Assembly (NCBI RefSeq): GCF_900101705.1
Contig: NZ_FNAC01000002.1
Coordinates: forward strand, 62,001 to 126,000
DNA length: 64,000 nt
Direction of reading: 5' to 3'
Source: Algoriphagus faecimaris
GTDB taxonomy: Bacteria; Bacteroidota; Bacteroidia; Cytophagales; Cyclobacteriaceae
Shown piece after piece: positions 41,992-51,870 of this stretch (the first letter of the stretch is position 1; each line of letters begins with the position of its first letter). A program made the translations under genes and the position numbers. The notes beneath the pieces were generated by a model that did no database searches, was not told the DNA's origin, and was given only the letters and a program-made list of their open reading frames with translations.

Positions 41992-42864
41992 TTATTCAAA
42001 TCGCTTTAGGATTCGCTCTATCCCAGGCAGATAAGCACTCCCAAAAAGATTAAGATGGACTAAAAGTGGGTATAAATTGTAGATTCCCATACGAGATTCG
42101 AATCCTGGTGCCAAGGGAAAAGCGGATTCGTAGGCCTCATAAAATTCCTGATCAAATCCACCAAATAGCCGGCTAAAAGCCAGATCCATTTCTCGATGTC
42201 CAAAATATACTGCGGGGTCAATCAGTGCAGGCTGACCATCCTCATTGCAGATGACATTCCCCGACCATAGATCTCCGTGAAGAAGAGCTGGGTTTTCTTC
42301 TGGGAATATTCCATTGAGTTTGGGATAGATTTCCTGAAATCGTTTTAGGAAGTCTAAAGGTACAAGTCTGTCAAAGTAGGCTTTTCCAATCAAAGGTTCC
42401 AGTCGGTATTCCACAAAAAAGTCTAGCCACTTATCAGTGGGTAAATTTCTTTGGTTTAGAGAGGCGATAAAATTATCTTCTTCCAGGCCAAACTGTGACT
42501 GCTGTGTTAAATGAAGGTGAGCCAAACCTATGCCGAGATTTTCCCAGTAATTGGAGTTTTGTCTCCGTTTTTGAATAAATTCCATGAGTAGGTAATTGTA
42601 ATCACCCACTCGTCCAAAACCCACTACATTAGGAACTTGCAAAAATGTACTGTTTCGAAGTAGGGCAAGACCTGCAGCTTCCTTTTTTAAGATGTCCCGT
42701 TCATGGTCAAAATTGATTTTTAGGAAAAAGGAGCCTTCCTGAGTTTCTAGCCGAATACCCTGATTGTGGCTTCCGGCAGCGATTAAACTTGCGTCTTTTA
42801 ATTTGGATTTGGGTCCAAAATTCTCAAAAATTATATGTTCGTATAGTTCCTGCTGCTCATGCAT
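41992..42864 (-). CDS. Fructosamine kinase family protein
   Basis: 290 residues, protein-kinase-like fold. The key motifs are QEGSFFLKINFD (ATP lysine), LLHGDLWSGNV (catalytic His-Gly-Asp) and ALIDPAVYFGHREMDLAF (metal-binding Asp). It phosphorylates ribulosamine or fructosamine on glycated proteins, which then deglycate. The start overlaps the end of the phosphatase gene by 8 bases. Bacterial fructosamine-3-kinase-related genes are often next to LMW protein-tyrosine phosphatases, so the pairing is not accidental. Confidence 0.88.
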   Translation of the reverse strand: MHEQQELYEHIIFENFGPKSKLKDASLIAAGSHNQGIRLETQEGSFFLKINFDHERDILKKEAAGLALLRNSTFLQVPNVVGFGRVGDYNYLLMEFIQKRRQNSNYWENLGIGLAHLHLTQQSQFGLEEDNFIASLNQRNLPTDKWLDFFVEYRLEPLIGKAYFDRLVPLDFLKRFQEIYPKLNGIFPEENPALLHGDLWSGNVICNEDGQPALIDPAVYFGHREMDLAFSRLFGGFDQEFYEAYESAFPLAPGFESRMGIYNLYPLLVHLNLFGSAYLPGIERILKRFE

Positions 42865-43342
42865 AGAGTTGATGTCTCTCTTGGATTTTGCTCAGAAAAT
42901 GATCCACTGCCTCGTTTAAAATGTGGTAAATTTCCTCAAACCCATCCTCTCCGCCATAGTAGGGATCAGGGACCGAAAGCCCCGCTCCACTAGGAACAAA
43001 ATTCCGGATTAAGTGGATCTCTTTACCCTCAAAGCCATACCTATCCTTTATAGCGTTGAGATTTTTAAGGTTGTTTTCGTCCATGGCAAGGATGTAATCG
43101 AAGTCTCTGAAATCGGTTCGATTGACTTGACGGCCACGATGATTGATTGGGATATTGTATTTTTTTGCACAATTGATGGTTCGCTCATCTGGAAGTTCTC
43201 CTATGTGGTAGTCAGAAGTACCGGCACTATCAGATTTGAAGTGGTCTTCGATACCAATTGACTTGATTTTATGGTCAAAAATGGCTTCTGCTAAGGGTGA
43301 TCGACAAATATTGCCTAGACAAACGAATAAAACTTTAATCAT
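42857..43342 (-). CDS. Low-molecular-weight protein-tyrosine phosphatase
   Basis: 161 residues. The P-loop CLGNICRSP (Cys8-X5-Arg14) starts the protein and the general acid is Asp in VPDPYYGGE. This is the LMW-PTP family; it removes phosphate from tyrosine or from other phosphoesters. It is the first gene of a two-gene unit with the fructosamine kinase, where it may act on a related phospho-sugar or protein substrate. Upstream (43343-43516) is an A/T-rich divergent promoter gap. Confidence 0.92.
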   Translation of the reverse strand: MIKVLFVCLGNICRSPLAEAIFDHKIKSIGIEDHFKSDSAGTSDYHIGELPDERTINCAKKYNIPINHRGRQVNRTDFRDFDYILAMDENNLKNLNAIKDRYGFEGKEIHLIRNFVPSGAGLSVPDPYYGGEDGFEEIYHILNEAVDHFLSKIQERHQLYA

Positions 43343-43516
43343 GTGAAATTACTGAATTGAGAACATACTACGGTTTTGGCAACATTGAAAGTATGAAATT
43401 TTAAATGGAATTGCATTAAGCGTTAGGATTTTTTCTACGAAATAGCTCATCTAATTTAGGAATCAACGGAGAATAGGCCGCGCAAAGATTATCAAAAGTA
43501 AAGACTATTTTTGGGC

Positions 43517-44761
43517 ATGAAATTGATTTACAACTTTTCCATGATCCTATCCGAATGGCTGATGCCAATCTTATCCTTGATCTCTAGTAAGATTAGGGTT
43601 TTTTGGACTGGAAGGAAAAATCTTTTTCAGAATCTTATTGAATTTCGGGAAAAGAACAAGCAGCCATTGGCTTGGTTTCATGTGGCTTCTCTAGGAGAAT
43701 ATGAGCAGGCAAAGCCAGTCATTGAAGCTTTGATTCTGAAAAGATCGGATTTGCAGGTTGTGGTCAGTTTTTTCAGTCCTTCAGGGTATATTCCCATCCA
43801 AAAAAAGAAACTTAAAGAACTAGCTTATATCACCTATTTGCCCCTAGATACTCCAGCCAATGCCAGGAAGTTTGTCAACCTAATGGCTCCTGAAATAGTG
43901 TTTTTTGTGAAATACGACTTTTGGAACAATGTACTTCATGAAATAAAGCGCCATGGAATTCCTCTTTATTTGATCGCGGCCTCTTTTCGGGAGGGTCAGC
44001 CATACTTCAGGCAAAAGGGATTTTTTAGAGATCAAATTTTCTATTTTGACCATATTTTCACCCAAAATACTAAGAGCCTGTCTTTGCTCGATGAGATCGG
44101 CTACACTGCACATACCTTGGCAGGAGATACACGTTTTGATAGGGTGAGTCAAACAGCGGAGTTTGCAGCTTCTTTTCCGGACCTGGAGAAATGGAAGTCA
44201 GAGGATCCTGTCATCGTCTTAGGATCGGTCTGGCAGGAGGACATGGAGATTCTGATACCGCTGATCAATCAAAAGCGCAGATATAAATGGATCATTGCAC
44301 CTCATAGCTTGGATCCTAAACCCATGGAAAGCTGGAGAGGTAGATTGGAAGGGGATTGCGAGTTTTATTCTAAGTGGGATAAACAGGCCCCGTGTGAGAT
44401 TTTATTTATAGATAATGTAGGTATGCTTTCTTCGCTTTATCAGTTTGCTAGAGTGGCCTATGTCGGTGGAGGTTTTGGCAAAGGCTTACATAATATTTTA
44501 GAACCTTTGGGGTTTCATGTGCCGGTTTTTTTCGGAAAACTAGCCAATAGTCGAAAATTCCCCGAAGCAAAAATCAGTCAAGAAAAAGGCTGCGGTTTTG
44601 AAGTTGCTAGTTTTGCAGAGCTAGTAGCACAGTTTGAAAGGTTGGAAGAGGGTAAGCATTATCATACTGCTGTAAAATCTGCTAAAATGTGGGTAACTGA
44701 AAATACAGGGGCAGCCGCTCGTATTATTGGAAAACTCACCAAACTAGAAAAGAGATTATGA
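43517..44761 (+). CDS. waaA: 3-deoxy-D-manno-octulosonic acid transferase
   Basis: 414 residues from ATG 43517; an upstream in-frame TTG at 43511 is less likely. Family GT30 enzyme that adds Kdo to lipid A precursor at the inner membrane face. N-terminal membrane helix, then WFHVASLGEYEQAKPVIE, VLGSVWQEDMEIL and VAYVGGGFGKGLHNILEP (nucleotide-sugar binding) are characteristic. It overlaps the rsgA gene by four bases (ATGA). Confidence 0.93.
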   Translation: MKLIYNFSMILSEWLMPILSLISSKIRVFWTGRKNLFQNLIEFREKNKQPLAWFHVASLGEYEQAKPVIEALILKRSDLQVVVSFFSPSGYIPIQKKKLKELAYITYLPLDTPANARKFVNLMAPEIVFFVKYDFWNNVLHEIKRHGIPLYLIAASFREGQPYFRQKGFFRDQIFYFDHIFTQNTKSLSLLDEIGYTAHTLAGDTRFDRVSQTAEFAASFPDLEKWKSEDPVIVLGSVWQEDMEILIPLINQKRRYKWIIAPHSLDPKPMESWRGRLEGDCEFYSKWDKQAPCEILFIDNVGMLSSLYQFARVAYVGGGFGKGLHNILEPLGFHVPVFFGKLANSRKFPEAKISQEKGCGFEVASFAELVAQFERLEEGKHYHTAVKSAKMWVTENTGAAARIIGKLTKLEKRL

Positions 44762-45681
44762 GAGGAAGAGTCATTAAATCAACTGGCAGCTGGTATTCGG
44801 TACAAGTAGAAGACCGTCAAGTACAGGCCCGTCTCAAAGGCAAGTTTAAGCAGGATGAGTTGAAACTGACCAATCCCATTGCAGTAGGGGATTGGGTGGA
44901 GCTAGCTGTAGAGGCCGGTCAAGACACTGCAGTGATTCATGAGATTTTACCAAGAGAGAATTATGTCATCCGTAAATCTACTAGAAAGCAGCATTTCTCT
45001 CATATTATTGCGAGTAATTTAGATCAGGCGATCTTGGTGATCACGATGAAAAACCCGAGAACTTCCCTAGGATTTATAGATCGATTTTTAGTCAGTACGG
45101 AGAGCTTTCGGATTCCTGCTATGCTTGTGGTCAATAAGGTGGATTTGATGAAGGGTGAAAATGCTGACGATTGGCTTCTGGATATCCATGAAATTTATGA
45201 GCCCTTGGGATATCAGGTGCTCGAAGTGTCTGCTACCGAGGATCAAAATTTGGCTGATAAGTTCCTCCCTTTTGTTCGGGGGAAATCAAGTTTAATTGCA
45301 GGTCATTCTGGTGTAGGCAAGTCTACTTTGCTCAATAAACTTGCCCCGGGAGCGAGACAGCAGACCAAGGAAGTGTCAAATTTTAGCAGTAAAGGGGTGC
45401 ACACTACTACCTTTGCAGAATTATTTCCCTTGCCAGGAGGTGGAGACTTGATAGATACTCCCGGGATCAAGGAATTTGGTATTTTGGATGTGGAGGAGAA
45501 CGAGCTTTCTCATTATTTTCCGGAAATGTGCAAATACCTCGGACAATGCAAATATAATAACTGCAGGCATGTCAATGAACCGGGCTGCGTCATTTTAGAA
45601 AAACTTGAGGAGGGCTACATTCACCCTTACCGCTACCAAAGCTATTTGAATATTCTTAGCGAAGAGGATTCTCACCGCTGA
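44758..45681 (+). CDS. rsgA: Ribosome small subunit-dependent GTPase A
   Basis: 307 residues. A GTPase with circularly permuted G motifs: NKVD (126-129) before GHSGVGKST (182-190) and DTPGIKEFG. N-terminal OB-fold (about 1-65), and C-terminal Zn-binding Cys/His cluster (CKYLGQCKYNNCRH and GC). It checks 30S subunit maturation. Overlap with waaA indicates coupled expression. Confidence 0.96.
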   Translation: MRGRVIKSTGSWYSVQVEDRQVQARLKGKFKQDELKLTNPIAVGDWVELAVEAGQDTAVIHEILPRENYVIRKSTRKQHFSHIIASNLDQAILVITMKNPRTSLGFIDRFLVSTESFRIPAMLVVNKVDLMKGENADDWLLDIHEIYEPLGYQVLEVSATEDQNLADKFLPFVRGKSSLIAGHSGVGKSTLLNKLAPGARQQTKEVSNFSSKGVHTTTFAELFPLPGGGDLIDTPGIKEFGILDVEENELSHYFPEMCKYLGQCKYNNCRHVNEPGCVILEKLEEGYIHPYRYQSYLNILSEEDSHR

Positions 45682-45735
45682 TTATATTTTGAAAGCAGGG
45701 CAATTTGGCCTAATTTTCATGATCAATATAATTTT

Positions 45736-46227
45736 ATGAGCGAGGTACTCAATCACGGACAGATTCAGAAGAAAATCACACGAATGGCTTATGAGATCTA
45801 TGAGCGAAATCTTTATTCCTCAGGATTGATATTTGCAGGAATTTCAGGAATGGGACTACACTTATCCCGGTTGCTTTCGGAAGAGCTACGCAAAATTTCT
45901 GACTTGGAAATAGAGGAAATAGAAGTTCATCTGGATAAGGACAATGTCGCTCAGTCCTCCATAAAATTATCGAAGGGACTCATTTTAAGAGGGAAAAACC
46001 TGATTTTGGTTGATGATGTGCTGAATACCGGCAAGACAATCGTGTATGCGATGAAGCCATTTTTAGAAGGGGAGCTAAGCAAAATGGAATTAGCTGTGCT
46101 GGTCAATCGAGCACATGGACTTTTTCCCATCAGACCGGATTATACGGGCTATGAGCTTTCTACCACACTCAATGAACATATAAAAGTCGATCTTTCCGGA
46201 GATCAGTATTCTGTACACTTACATTAA
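45736..46227 (+). CDS. Phosphoribosyltransferase, PyrR-like
   Basis: 163 residues. The PRPP motif [14 protein letters not shown] is clear, with the PyrR-like start [15 protein letters not shown] and [13 protein letters not shown]. PyrR binds RNA and regulates pyrimidine genes or acts as uracil phosphoribosyltransferase. A pyrimidine gene (dihydroorotase) is 6 kb away, so regulation through this protein is possible. In Bacteroidota the family is often annotated only as phosphoribosyltransferase. Confidence 0.85.
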   Translation: MSEVLNHGQIQKKITRMAYEIYERNLYSSGLIFAGISGMGLHLSRLLSEELRKISDLEIEEIEVHLDKDNVAQSSIKLSKGLILRGKNLILVDDVLNTGKTIVYAMKPFLEGELSKMELAVLVNRAHGLFPIRPDYTGYELSTTLNEHIKVDLSGDQYSVHLH

Positions 46228-46232
46228 ATCTC

Positions 46233-47054
46233 ATGTCCGTTCACTCATCTGCGTCAATCAAGCGCATCACTACCCATATCCTTCAAGAAATGAAAGATCG
46301 TGGAGAGAAAATCTCCATGCTTACAGCTTATGATTACTCGATGGCCAAGATTGTGGATGCTGCAGGAATTGATATTATTCTGGTAGGAGACTCTGCGTCT
46401 AATGTAATGGCCGGACACGAAACGACCTTGCCGATCACCTTGGATCAAATGATCTATCATGCTTCCTCAGTTGTCAGAGCGGTGAAGCGGTCCTTTATCG
46501 TAGTGGATATTCCTTTTGGTAATTATCAGGGGAATAGCTCTGAGGCTTTGCGTTCTGCGATCCGAATTATGAAGGAATCCGGTGCCCATGCGGTAAAAGT
46601 GGAGGGAGGCTCAGAGATCAAAGAATCGGTCAGTAGGATTTTGACCGCTGGCGTCCCTGTGATGGGGCACTTGGGCCTCACTCCGCAGTCGATTTATAAA
46701 TTTGGTACCTATACCGTAAGGGCTAAAGAAGAAGCAGAGGCACAAAAGCTTTTGGAAGATGCTAAAATGCTTGAGGCCTGCGGTTGCTTTGCGATCGTCT
46801 TAGAAAAAATACCCGCTTCTCTTGCAAAGAAAGTTGCGGAGGCTGTCGCAATTCCCGTGATTGGAATAGGGGCTGGAGCAGATGTAGATGGGCAGGTACT
46901 GGTCATGCACGATATGCTGGGAATTACTCAGGAGTTTAAGCCTCGATTTCTCAGACAATATGCCGACCTTCAACAGATCATGACTGATGCCTTCAAAGGA
47001 TTTATTAAAGATGTCAAAAGCAAAGATTTCCCGAATGAATCGGAGAGTTATTAA
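46233..47054 (+). CDS. panB: 3-methyl-2-oxobutanoate hydroxymethyltransferase
   Basis: 273 residues. Uses methylene-tetrahydrofolate to make ketopantoate, the first step of pantothenate synthesis. Signatures: [49 protein letters not shown] (His) and [13 protein letters not shown] (Glu). It starts five bases after the PyrR-like gene, so they are co-transcribed, and it ends at a strong terminator. Confidence 0.95.
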   Translation: MSVHSSASIKRITTHILQEMKDRGEKISMLTAYDYSMAKIVDAAGIDIILVGDSASNVMAGHETTLPITLDQMIYHASSVVRAVKRSFIVVDIPFGNYQGNSSEALRSAIRIMKESGAHAVKVEGGSEIKESVSRILTAGVPVMGHLGLTPQSIYKFGTYTVRAKEEAEAQKLLEDAKMLEACGCFAIVLEKIPASLAKKVAEAVAIPVIGIGAGADVDGQVLVMHDMLGITQEFKPRFLRQYADLQQIMTDAFKGFIKDVKSKDFPNESESY

Positions 47055-47067
47055 ATTCATTTGTAAT

Positions 47068-47108
47068 AAAAAAGAGGCTATTTCTAATTGAAACAGCCTC
47101 TTTTTTTT
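47068..47108. terminator. Bidirectional terminator between panB and GH57
   Basis: An AAAAGAGGCT-TTTC arm pairs with GAAA-AGCCTCTTTT, one mismatch, loop of five, followed by eight T on the plus strand and a matching A run (T on minus) on the other. It lies between two convergent genes. Confidence 0.88.
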
Positions 47109-47110
47109 GG

Positions 47111-48319
47111 CTAAACTTTTTCTGCTTCCTTTAATTTCGCTTTTACTCTGAGTACAAAATCACTCAGAACGTTCATATAATTGATAAAGGCGTCATAGGG
47201 TGTATCGTAGGGACTGAAATACTCATGCACCGATCCATCAGAAAAGAACTTGGTACACATATAATAGAAGTGATCTGAGGTTTGAAGGTACTTCCAGTCT
47301 CGTTGGATTTCAGGGTCATCTATTTTTTTGACTTGATTCTCCAGTTCATAGAGTCGATCAAAAGCCTCGTCCTGTAAGTCATTTCCTAGCCATGCGGTTA
47401 AGTCTCGCTCTTCATCAGCCCAAGATATAGGAGTGGGGACAAATATTTTTCCAATGCCAGGGACCTGATTGATGATCTCAGTAGGTGTTGAGAATCCGAA
47501 ATCTGAATGCTTAAAGACTGCATCAGGCAGAGCACGCATAAACTCGAAGATGCCTGTTTCTGCCCATTGATGCTCTCCAAAGGTTTCGTAATCCATAAAA
47601 AGATTGAGGACTTGTTCCTCTTTGGGAATAGCATTGATCCAATTGACAAACTTGTCTGTAGTCAGAGGATAATCGGCCCAAGTTCTATTGCTGAATCGAA
47701 AAGCAATGTCATCCGATAGTCTAAAGTTCTTTAGAAGAACTTTTAATTTGGGATTGTTGGCGTTGTTGTAGACGTAGTTTGGGCTTTTCCATCCCAAAAT
47801 ATGCTTGGCGCCTTCGGTAAGGATAGCCTCATAACCCATATCTGCTACCATTTCTCCAATTTGATCAGAGTAGATCAACTCGGTATTTCGGAAAACTTTT
47901 GGTTGGTAGCCATTGAAAAGTCTACTTATTTTTTCCTGATGCTTTTGTACCATATCAGTAAACTCCTCCTTGCTTTTGAGGGAAGCTAAAGCATGACCAT
48001 AGGTCTCGTTTAGTAACTCGACATGACCGGTAGCGACTAGTCGCTGAAAGCTTTCTAAAACGTCTGGTGCATAGGCTTCGAGCTGATCCAGAAAAGTACC
48101 TGACATAGAAAAAGTCACCTTAAATGCCCCTTGGTATTTTTGGATGAGTTCCAAAAGCAGGGCATTCATTGGTAGATAGCATTTCTGGGCTACTTTACGG
48201 ATAATGGTGCGATTGCTGAAGTCATCCCAATAGTAATGATCTTCCCCGATATCAAAAAACCGATAGGGCTTGAGTCGGTAAGGTTGATGCACCTGAAAGT
48301 AAAAGCATATAGTTCTCAT
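47111..48319 (-). CDS. Glycoside hydrolase family 57 (alpha-amylase/glucanotransferase-like)
   Basis: 402 residues from ATG 48319, which gives MRTICFYFQVHQPYRL, the expected GH57 start; an upstream ATG at 48379 lies inside the preceding gene. The family motifs FQVHQPYRL, RNTELIYSDQIGEMV (nucleophile Glu), MDYETFGEHQW (Asp) and the terminal motifs are present. It acts on alpha-1,4-glucan. Four-base overlap with the upstream glycosyltransferase gene. Third gene of a glycogen/maltodextrin operon. Confidence 0.9.
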   Translation of the reverse strand: MRTICFYFQVHQPYRLKPYRFFDIGEDHYYWDDFSNRTIIRKVAQKCYLPMNALLLELIQKYQGAFKVTFSMSGTFLDQLEAYAPDVLESFQRLVATGHVELLNETYGHALASLKSKEEFTDMVQKHQEKISRLFNGYQPKVFRNTELIYSDQIGEMVADMGYEAILTEGAKHILGWKSPNYVYNNANNPKLKVLLKNFRLSDDIAFRFSNRTWADYPLTTDKFVNWINAIPKEEQVLNLFMDYETFGEHQWAETGIFEFMRALPDAVFKHSDFGFSTPTEIINQVPGIGKIFVPTPISWADEERDLTAWLGNDLQDEAFDRLYELENQVKKIDDPEIQRDWKYLQTSDHFYYMCTKFFSDGSVHEYFSPYDTPYDAFINYMNVLSDFVLRVKAKLKEAEKV

Positions 48320-49605
48320 GATCGTGTGGATAAAGTTTTTTCGTAAACAGTGATTAATTTGGCGGCTACATGCTCCCATTTTAATCTTTTTAATTCTTGG
48401 CTTCCCAGCTCTTTAAACATACGGGAGATCCCATTGTAATGGAGTAGCGCAAAAATAGAGTCAGCCATCGCATCAATATCCCAGAAGTCCACCTTGATGG
48501 CATTGATCAATACTTCTGCTACTCCGGATTGCTTGGAGATGATGACGGGGGTATTGTGGCGTACGGCTTCCAAAGGAGAAATCCCGAAAGGTTCGGAGAC
48601 GGATGGCATGACATAGACATCGGATATAGCATACATGTGATCTACATCATCCCCCTTTAAGAATCCCGTGAAGTGAAATTTTGAGCCTATTCTTAATTCC
48701 GCCACGCGGTCTATCATTCGATTGAGTAGATCGCCGGAGCCAGCCATTACAAAGCGTACATTGGGATCTCGGTCGAGGACTTTTTTGGCCGCTTCTACAA
48801 AGTATTCAGGGCCTTTTTGAAAGGTGATCCGTCCTAGGAAAGTCACAATTTTTTCAGGGACTTTCTTTTCGTATTTAGATTTGATGATACTGGCATCAAG
48901 TACTGCATTATGCAAAACACTGACTTTTTCTGCGGGTATGCCGTACTTTTTGATAATGGTATTTTTGGTCAATTGACTGACTGCGAGTACATGATCCGCT
49001 GCTTCCATGCCGGCTCTTTCTATGTCGTAGACAGGCTTATTGACTGATTCTCCTGACCGGTCGTATTCGGTAGCATGCACATGGGCGATGAGGGGTTTTC
49101 CGCTGATTTCTTTGGCTGCTATGCCTGCGGGAAAAGATAACCAATCATGTGCATGGATAATTTCAAAATCACTTCTATCCCGAGCTATTTGGGCACCTGT
49201 AAGCGCATATCGGCTCACCTCTTCCATGAGGTTTTTCCCATACTTGCCACTAAACTCGTACTTCGTACTAAATATACTTTCGTCCACGTCGGTTCTGTCA
49301 TGAATCGCGTAGTCTGTGAATTTTTGGTATTCTTCCGGTCCAAGGTAGGGTACCAAAAAACTACTGACTTCCAGGTAGGTGAGGTTTTTCCAGATTTTTT
49401 TAAACTTTCGCTCCCGATAATCAATATCGATGTCGCTGGCATTGACAAAATCCGCGAGGGGCTCCTCGTCTCCCCATAATTTAGGCACCACAAAGATGAT
49501 ATCCTGGTTGTGATGCACCATGCCTTTCACCAAACCATAGCAAGCTGTACCTAAACCTCCCGATATATGCGGTGGAAACTCCCACCCAAACATTAATACT
49601 TTCAT
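48316..49605 (-). CDS. Glycosyltransferase family 4 (glycogen synthase-like)
   Basis: 429 residues, GT-B fold. N-terminal WEFPPHISGGLGTACYGLVKGM (Gly-rich acceptor/donor loop as in glycogen synthases), IAHVHATEYDRSG in the middle, and EPFGISPLEAVRHNTPVI, the EX7E nucleotide-sugar motif. It is the middle gene between a debranching enzyme and a GH57. A similar three-gene set is known in Bacteroides. Likely builds or modifies glycogen-like glucan. Confidence 0.88.
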   Translation of the reverse strand: MKVLMFGWEFPPHISGGLGTACYGLVKGMVHHNQDIIFVVPKLWGDEEPLADFVNASDIDIDYRERKFKKIWKNLTYLEVSSFLVPYLGPEEYQKFTDYAIHDRTDVDESIFSTKYEFSGKYGKNLMEEVSRYALTGAQIARDRSDFEIIHAHDWLSFPAGIAAKEISGKPLIAHVHATEYDRSGESVNKPVYDIERAGMEAADHVLAVSQLTKNTIIKKYGIPAEKVSVLHNAVLDASIIKSKYEKKVPEKIVTFLGRITFQKGPEYFVEAAKKVLDRDPNVRFVMAGSGDLLNRMIDRVAELRIGSKFHFTGFLKGDDVDHMYAISDVYVMPSVSEPFGISPLEAVRHNTPVIISKQSGVAEVLINAIKVDFWDIDAMADSIFALLHYNGISRMFKELGSQELKRLKWEHVAAKLITVYEKTLSTRS

Positions 49606-49611
49606 AAAAAT

Positions 49612-51531
49612 TTATTTTATCCTTTTGACCAATTCCATCATACGAAGTAATTCTGCTATACTCCAAGCTTGTGAGACAGCGCCTTTGGGGCGATGCGGAG
49701 GGTCTCCGTCATAGATCTCTGCAACTGTACCCACACCATACTGCGTCATCACTCCGTCAAAACCCTGAATAATCTTATTGATGAAATTCTGGGAAGATTT
49801 CCCATGAAGTCTGATGTATCCTTCTACAAAATGTCCCATCGGCCAGACCCAGACTGTGCCATTGTGATAGGCTTGATCTCGGCTGATTTGATCTCCAAAA
49901 TAATACCCCTTGTAGGCAGGATCATCCGGAGCTAGTGTTCTCAAGCCTCGAGTGGTCAAAAGCTTTGATTTGGCCATTTCAAGAATTTGATCACACTGAT
50001 ACTCGGTGAGCATGATATATGGTAGAGAAGTAGCAAAGACCATATTAGGCCGTATCATCCAGTCTTTCTCCTCACCGTCAATCACATCTGCCAGGTAACC
50101 TTTTTCTTCATCCCAGAAGTTGTTGATGAAGCTTTCTTTTACTTTTTCAGCTAATTTCAAGACGGCTTCATCCTGCGTAAGCTCGTGATAAAAACAAAGG
50201 GCATTATACCAAAGAGCCTGAATCTCCACTGGGCAGCCTATTCGTGGTGTCACTGGGCCGTCCGGAGTTACTGCATCCATCCAAGTGAGAGCAATCCCTT
50301 CTTGTCCTCCGTATATGAGGCCGTTTTCCTTCATATGGATATTGAAGTCAGTTCCCGCTTGGAAACCATCTATTATTCCTTTTAATTTTTCTAAATAACG
50401 CTTCTTGATCGTCTTGGTGTCACCCGTATAGGTAATGTATTTTTGCAAAGACCAAAAAAACCAAAGTGGCGCATCCATTGAGTTCATGTTGGTGAAATCA
50501 CCACTTCCCACATTTGGAAACAAGGGGCCTATGAGATCTTTGGACATGGTATCCATGATCTCCAGAAAAGTTTCATTGTCCCCGCGGGCCAAAGTCAAGC
50601 CCGGTGCGGCAATAAAAGTATCTCGACCCCACCATCCAAACCATGGATAGCCCGCAATAATTCGCGTATCTCCGTTTCGTTTGCGAATAAATTGAGTGGC
50701 AGAATTCTGTAGACAATTTTCAAAGTTATTTCTTGGAATTCGCCTTGCGATTTCTTTTTCGAAAGCCCTTTCACGGGTTTTGGGATCGGCTTCTGTCAGA
50801 CCCGCAGAGAAAATAACTGATTCGCCCTTTTCGATTTCAAATTCAAAATATCCTGGAACGAAAAGGTCTTCTTGGTAATCATAGCCTCGCTCCCGCTCCA
50901 AAATGTATTCTATATTGTGGTACCAATTGGGATCTGAGTTGAACTTGTTTTTTTTGGAAAGCTGTAAATATAGCGGGTCATATACTGGATAAAGTTGAAA
51001 TTTTGCACCATTGGGCACTTTTTCAAATTCTTTGTTGATGTCGCTGTTTTCTTTACAAAGCGTGTGATATCCTCTAAATGCAAGAAAAGGTTGGATTCTG
51101 ATCTTAGTAGGGGAGTGTGCTTCCAGTAAGGTGTAGCGGATCATCACACGGTCCCGATTGGTGTCTAGGATGATTTCCTTTTGTAGAACTACTCCTCCTA
51201 CACGATAGGTGAGTTTGGGAATGGGTTCGGAGTCAAAATCCTCCAAATACTTATGGCCTCTTGGTGAGTAGTTTCCCGGATATTTGCTGATTCCTAAGTT
51301 GAAGCTCGCACCATGTTGGATCACTGTTTCGTGGACAGTAGAAAGAAAAACATGGTTTTGAGAATCGATTTGGGGCTGGGGCACCACAAGCAATCCGTGG
51401 TATTTCCGGGTGTTGCAGCCAATTATCGTAGTGCTGGTGTAGGTGCCAGATCGGTTGGTACGGATGATTTCCCGATCTAGTGAATAGTTCAGGTTGACTA
51501 GTTGGGTCTTGTCAAAATGGATGTAACTCAT
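49612..51531 (-). CDS. Glycogen debranching enzyme (amylo-alpha-1,6-glucosidase, GH133-like)
   Basis: 639 residues. N-terminal domain with RTNRSGTYTSTTIIGCNTRK, and an (alpha/alpha)6-barrel with AGYPWFGWWGRDTFIAAPGL (catalytic acid region) and DQAYHNGTVWVWPMGHFVEG. It removes alpha-1,6-linked glucose branches. First gene of the operon; six bases before the GT4 gene. With GT4 and GH57 it forms a compact glycogen turnover set. Confidence 0.93.
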   Translation of the reverse strand: MSYIHFDKTQLVNLNYSLDREIIRTNRSGTYTSTTIIGCNTRKYHGLLVVPQPQIDSQNHVFLSTVHETVIQHGASFNLGISKYPGNYSPRGHKYLEDFDSEPIPKLTYRVGGVVLQKEIILDTNRDRVMIRYTLLEAHSPTKIRIQPFLAFRGYHTLCKENSDINKEFEKVPNGAKFQLYPVYDPLYLQLSKKNKFNSDPNWYHNIEYILERERGYDYQEDLFVPGYFEFEIEKGESVIFSAGLTEADPKTRERAFEKEIARRIPRNNFENCLQNSATQFIRKRNGDTRIIAGYPWFGWWGRDTFIAAPGLTLARGDNETFLEIMDTMSKDLIGPLFPNVGSGDFTNMNSMDAPLWFFWSLQKYITYTGDTKTIKKRYLEKLKGIIDGFQAGTDFNIHMKENGLIYGGQEGIALTWMDAVTPDGPVTPRIGCPVEIQALWYNALCFYHELTQDEAVLKLAEKVKESFINNFWDEEKGYLADVIDGEEKDWMIRPNMVFATSLPYIMLTEYQCDQILEMAKSKLLTTRGLRTLAPDDPAYKGYYFGDQISRDQAYHNGTVWVWPMGHFVEGYIRLHGKSSQNFINKIIQGFDGVMTQYGVGTVAEIYDGDPPHRPKGAVSQAWSIAELLRMMELVKRIK

Positions 51532-51844
51532 AGGGTAAAAGTTGTATTCCGTTAAAATAGAATATTGAATTGATAGAAAAAATCAAATGGCAAAAAATAA
51601 AGGCTATGTTTCCATAACCTTTTGAATTTGTACGTTTTTTACGAATGAATTGCTTCTTTTTGGATTTCTTCAAAAATCTGAAGCGATTCTTCAAACTTTA
51701 CCATGTAGCTTCTGATCTGGTGAATATTCACAGGTTTGACTACAGGGAATTTTGGTGAAGATTTGAACAAAGTAAACATCACAAGTTGGTTTAGTTTGAT
51801 CTGAAATTGTCAAATGTTGTGCCAAGCACACCCTATTTAAAGCA
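51532..51844. other. Gap upstream of the glycogen operon
   Basis: A/T-rich, with short open frames that carry no family signal. It probably contains the operon promoter on the minus strand. I see no clear TAnnTTTG in the right place. Confidence 0.3.
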
Positions 51845-51869
51845 AAAACCCCTCGAAGAGAGGGGTTTT
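51845..51869 (-). terminator. Terminator of tRNA-His
   Basis: AAAACCCCTC (51845-51854) pairs with GAGGGGTTTT (51860-51869), loop of five. On the minus strand the second arm ends in a run of T. It directly follows the tRNA 3' end. Confidence 0.85.
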
Positions 51870-51870
51870 G

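Noticed and set aside
43506..43513. TATTTTTG matching the TAnnTTTG promoter box before waaA
   Set aside because: Only four bases before the ATG; transcription would start at or after the start codon.
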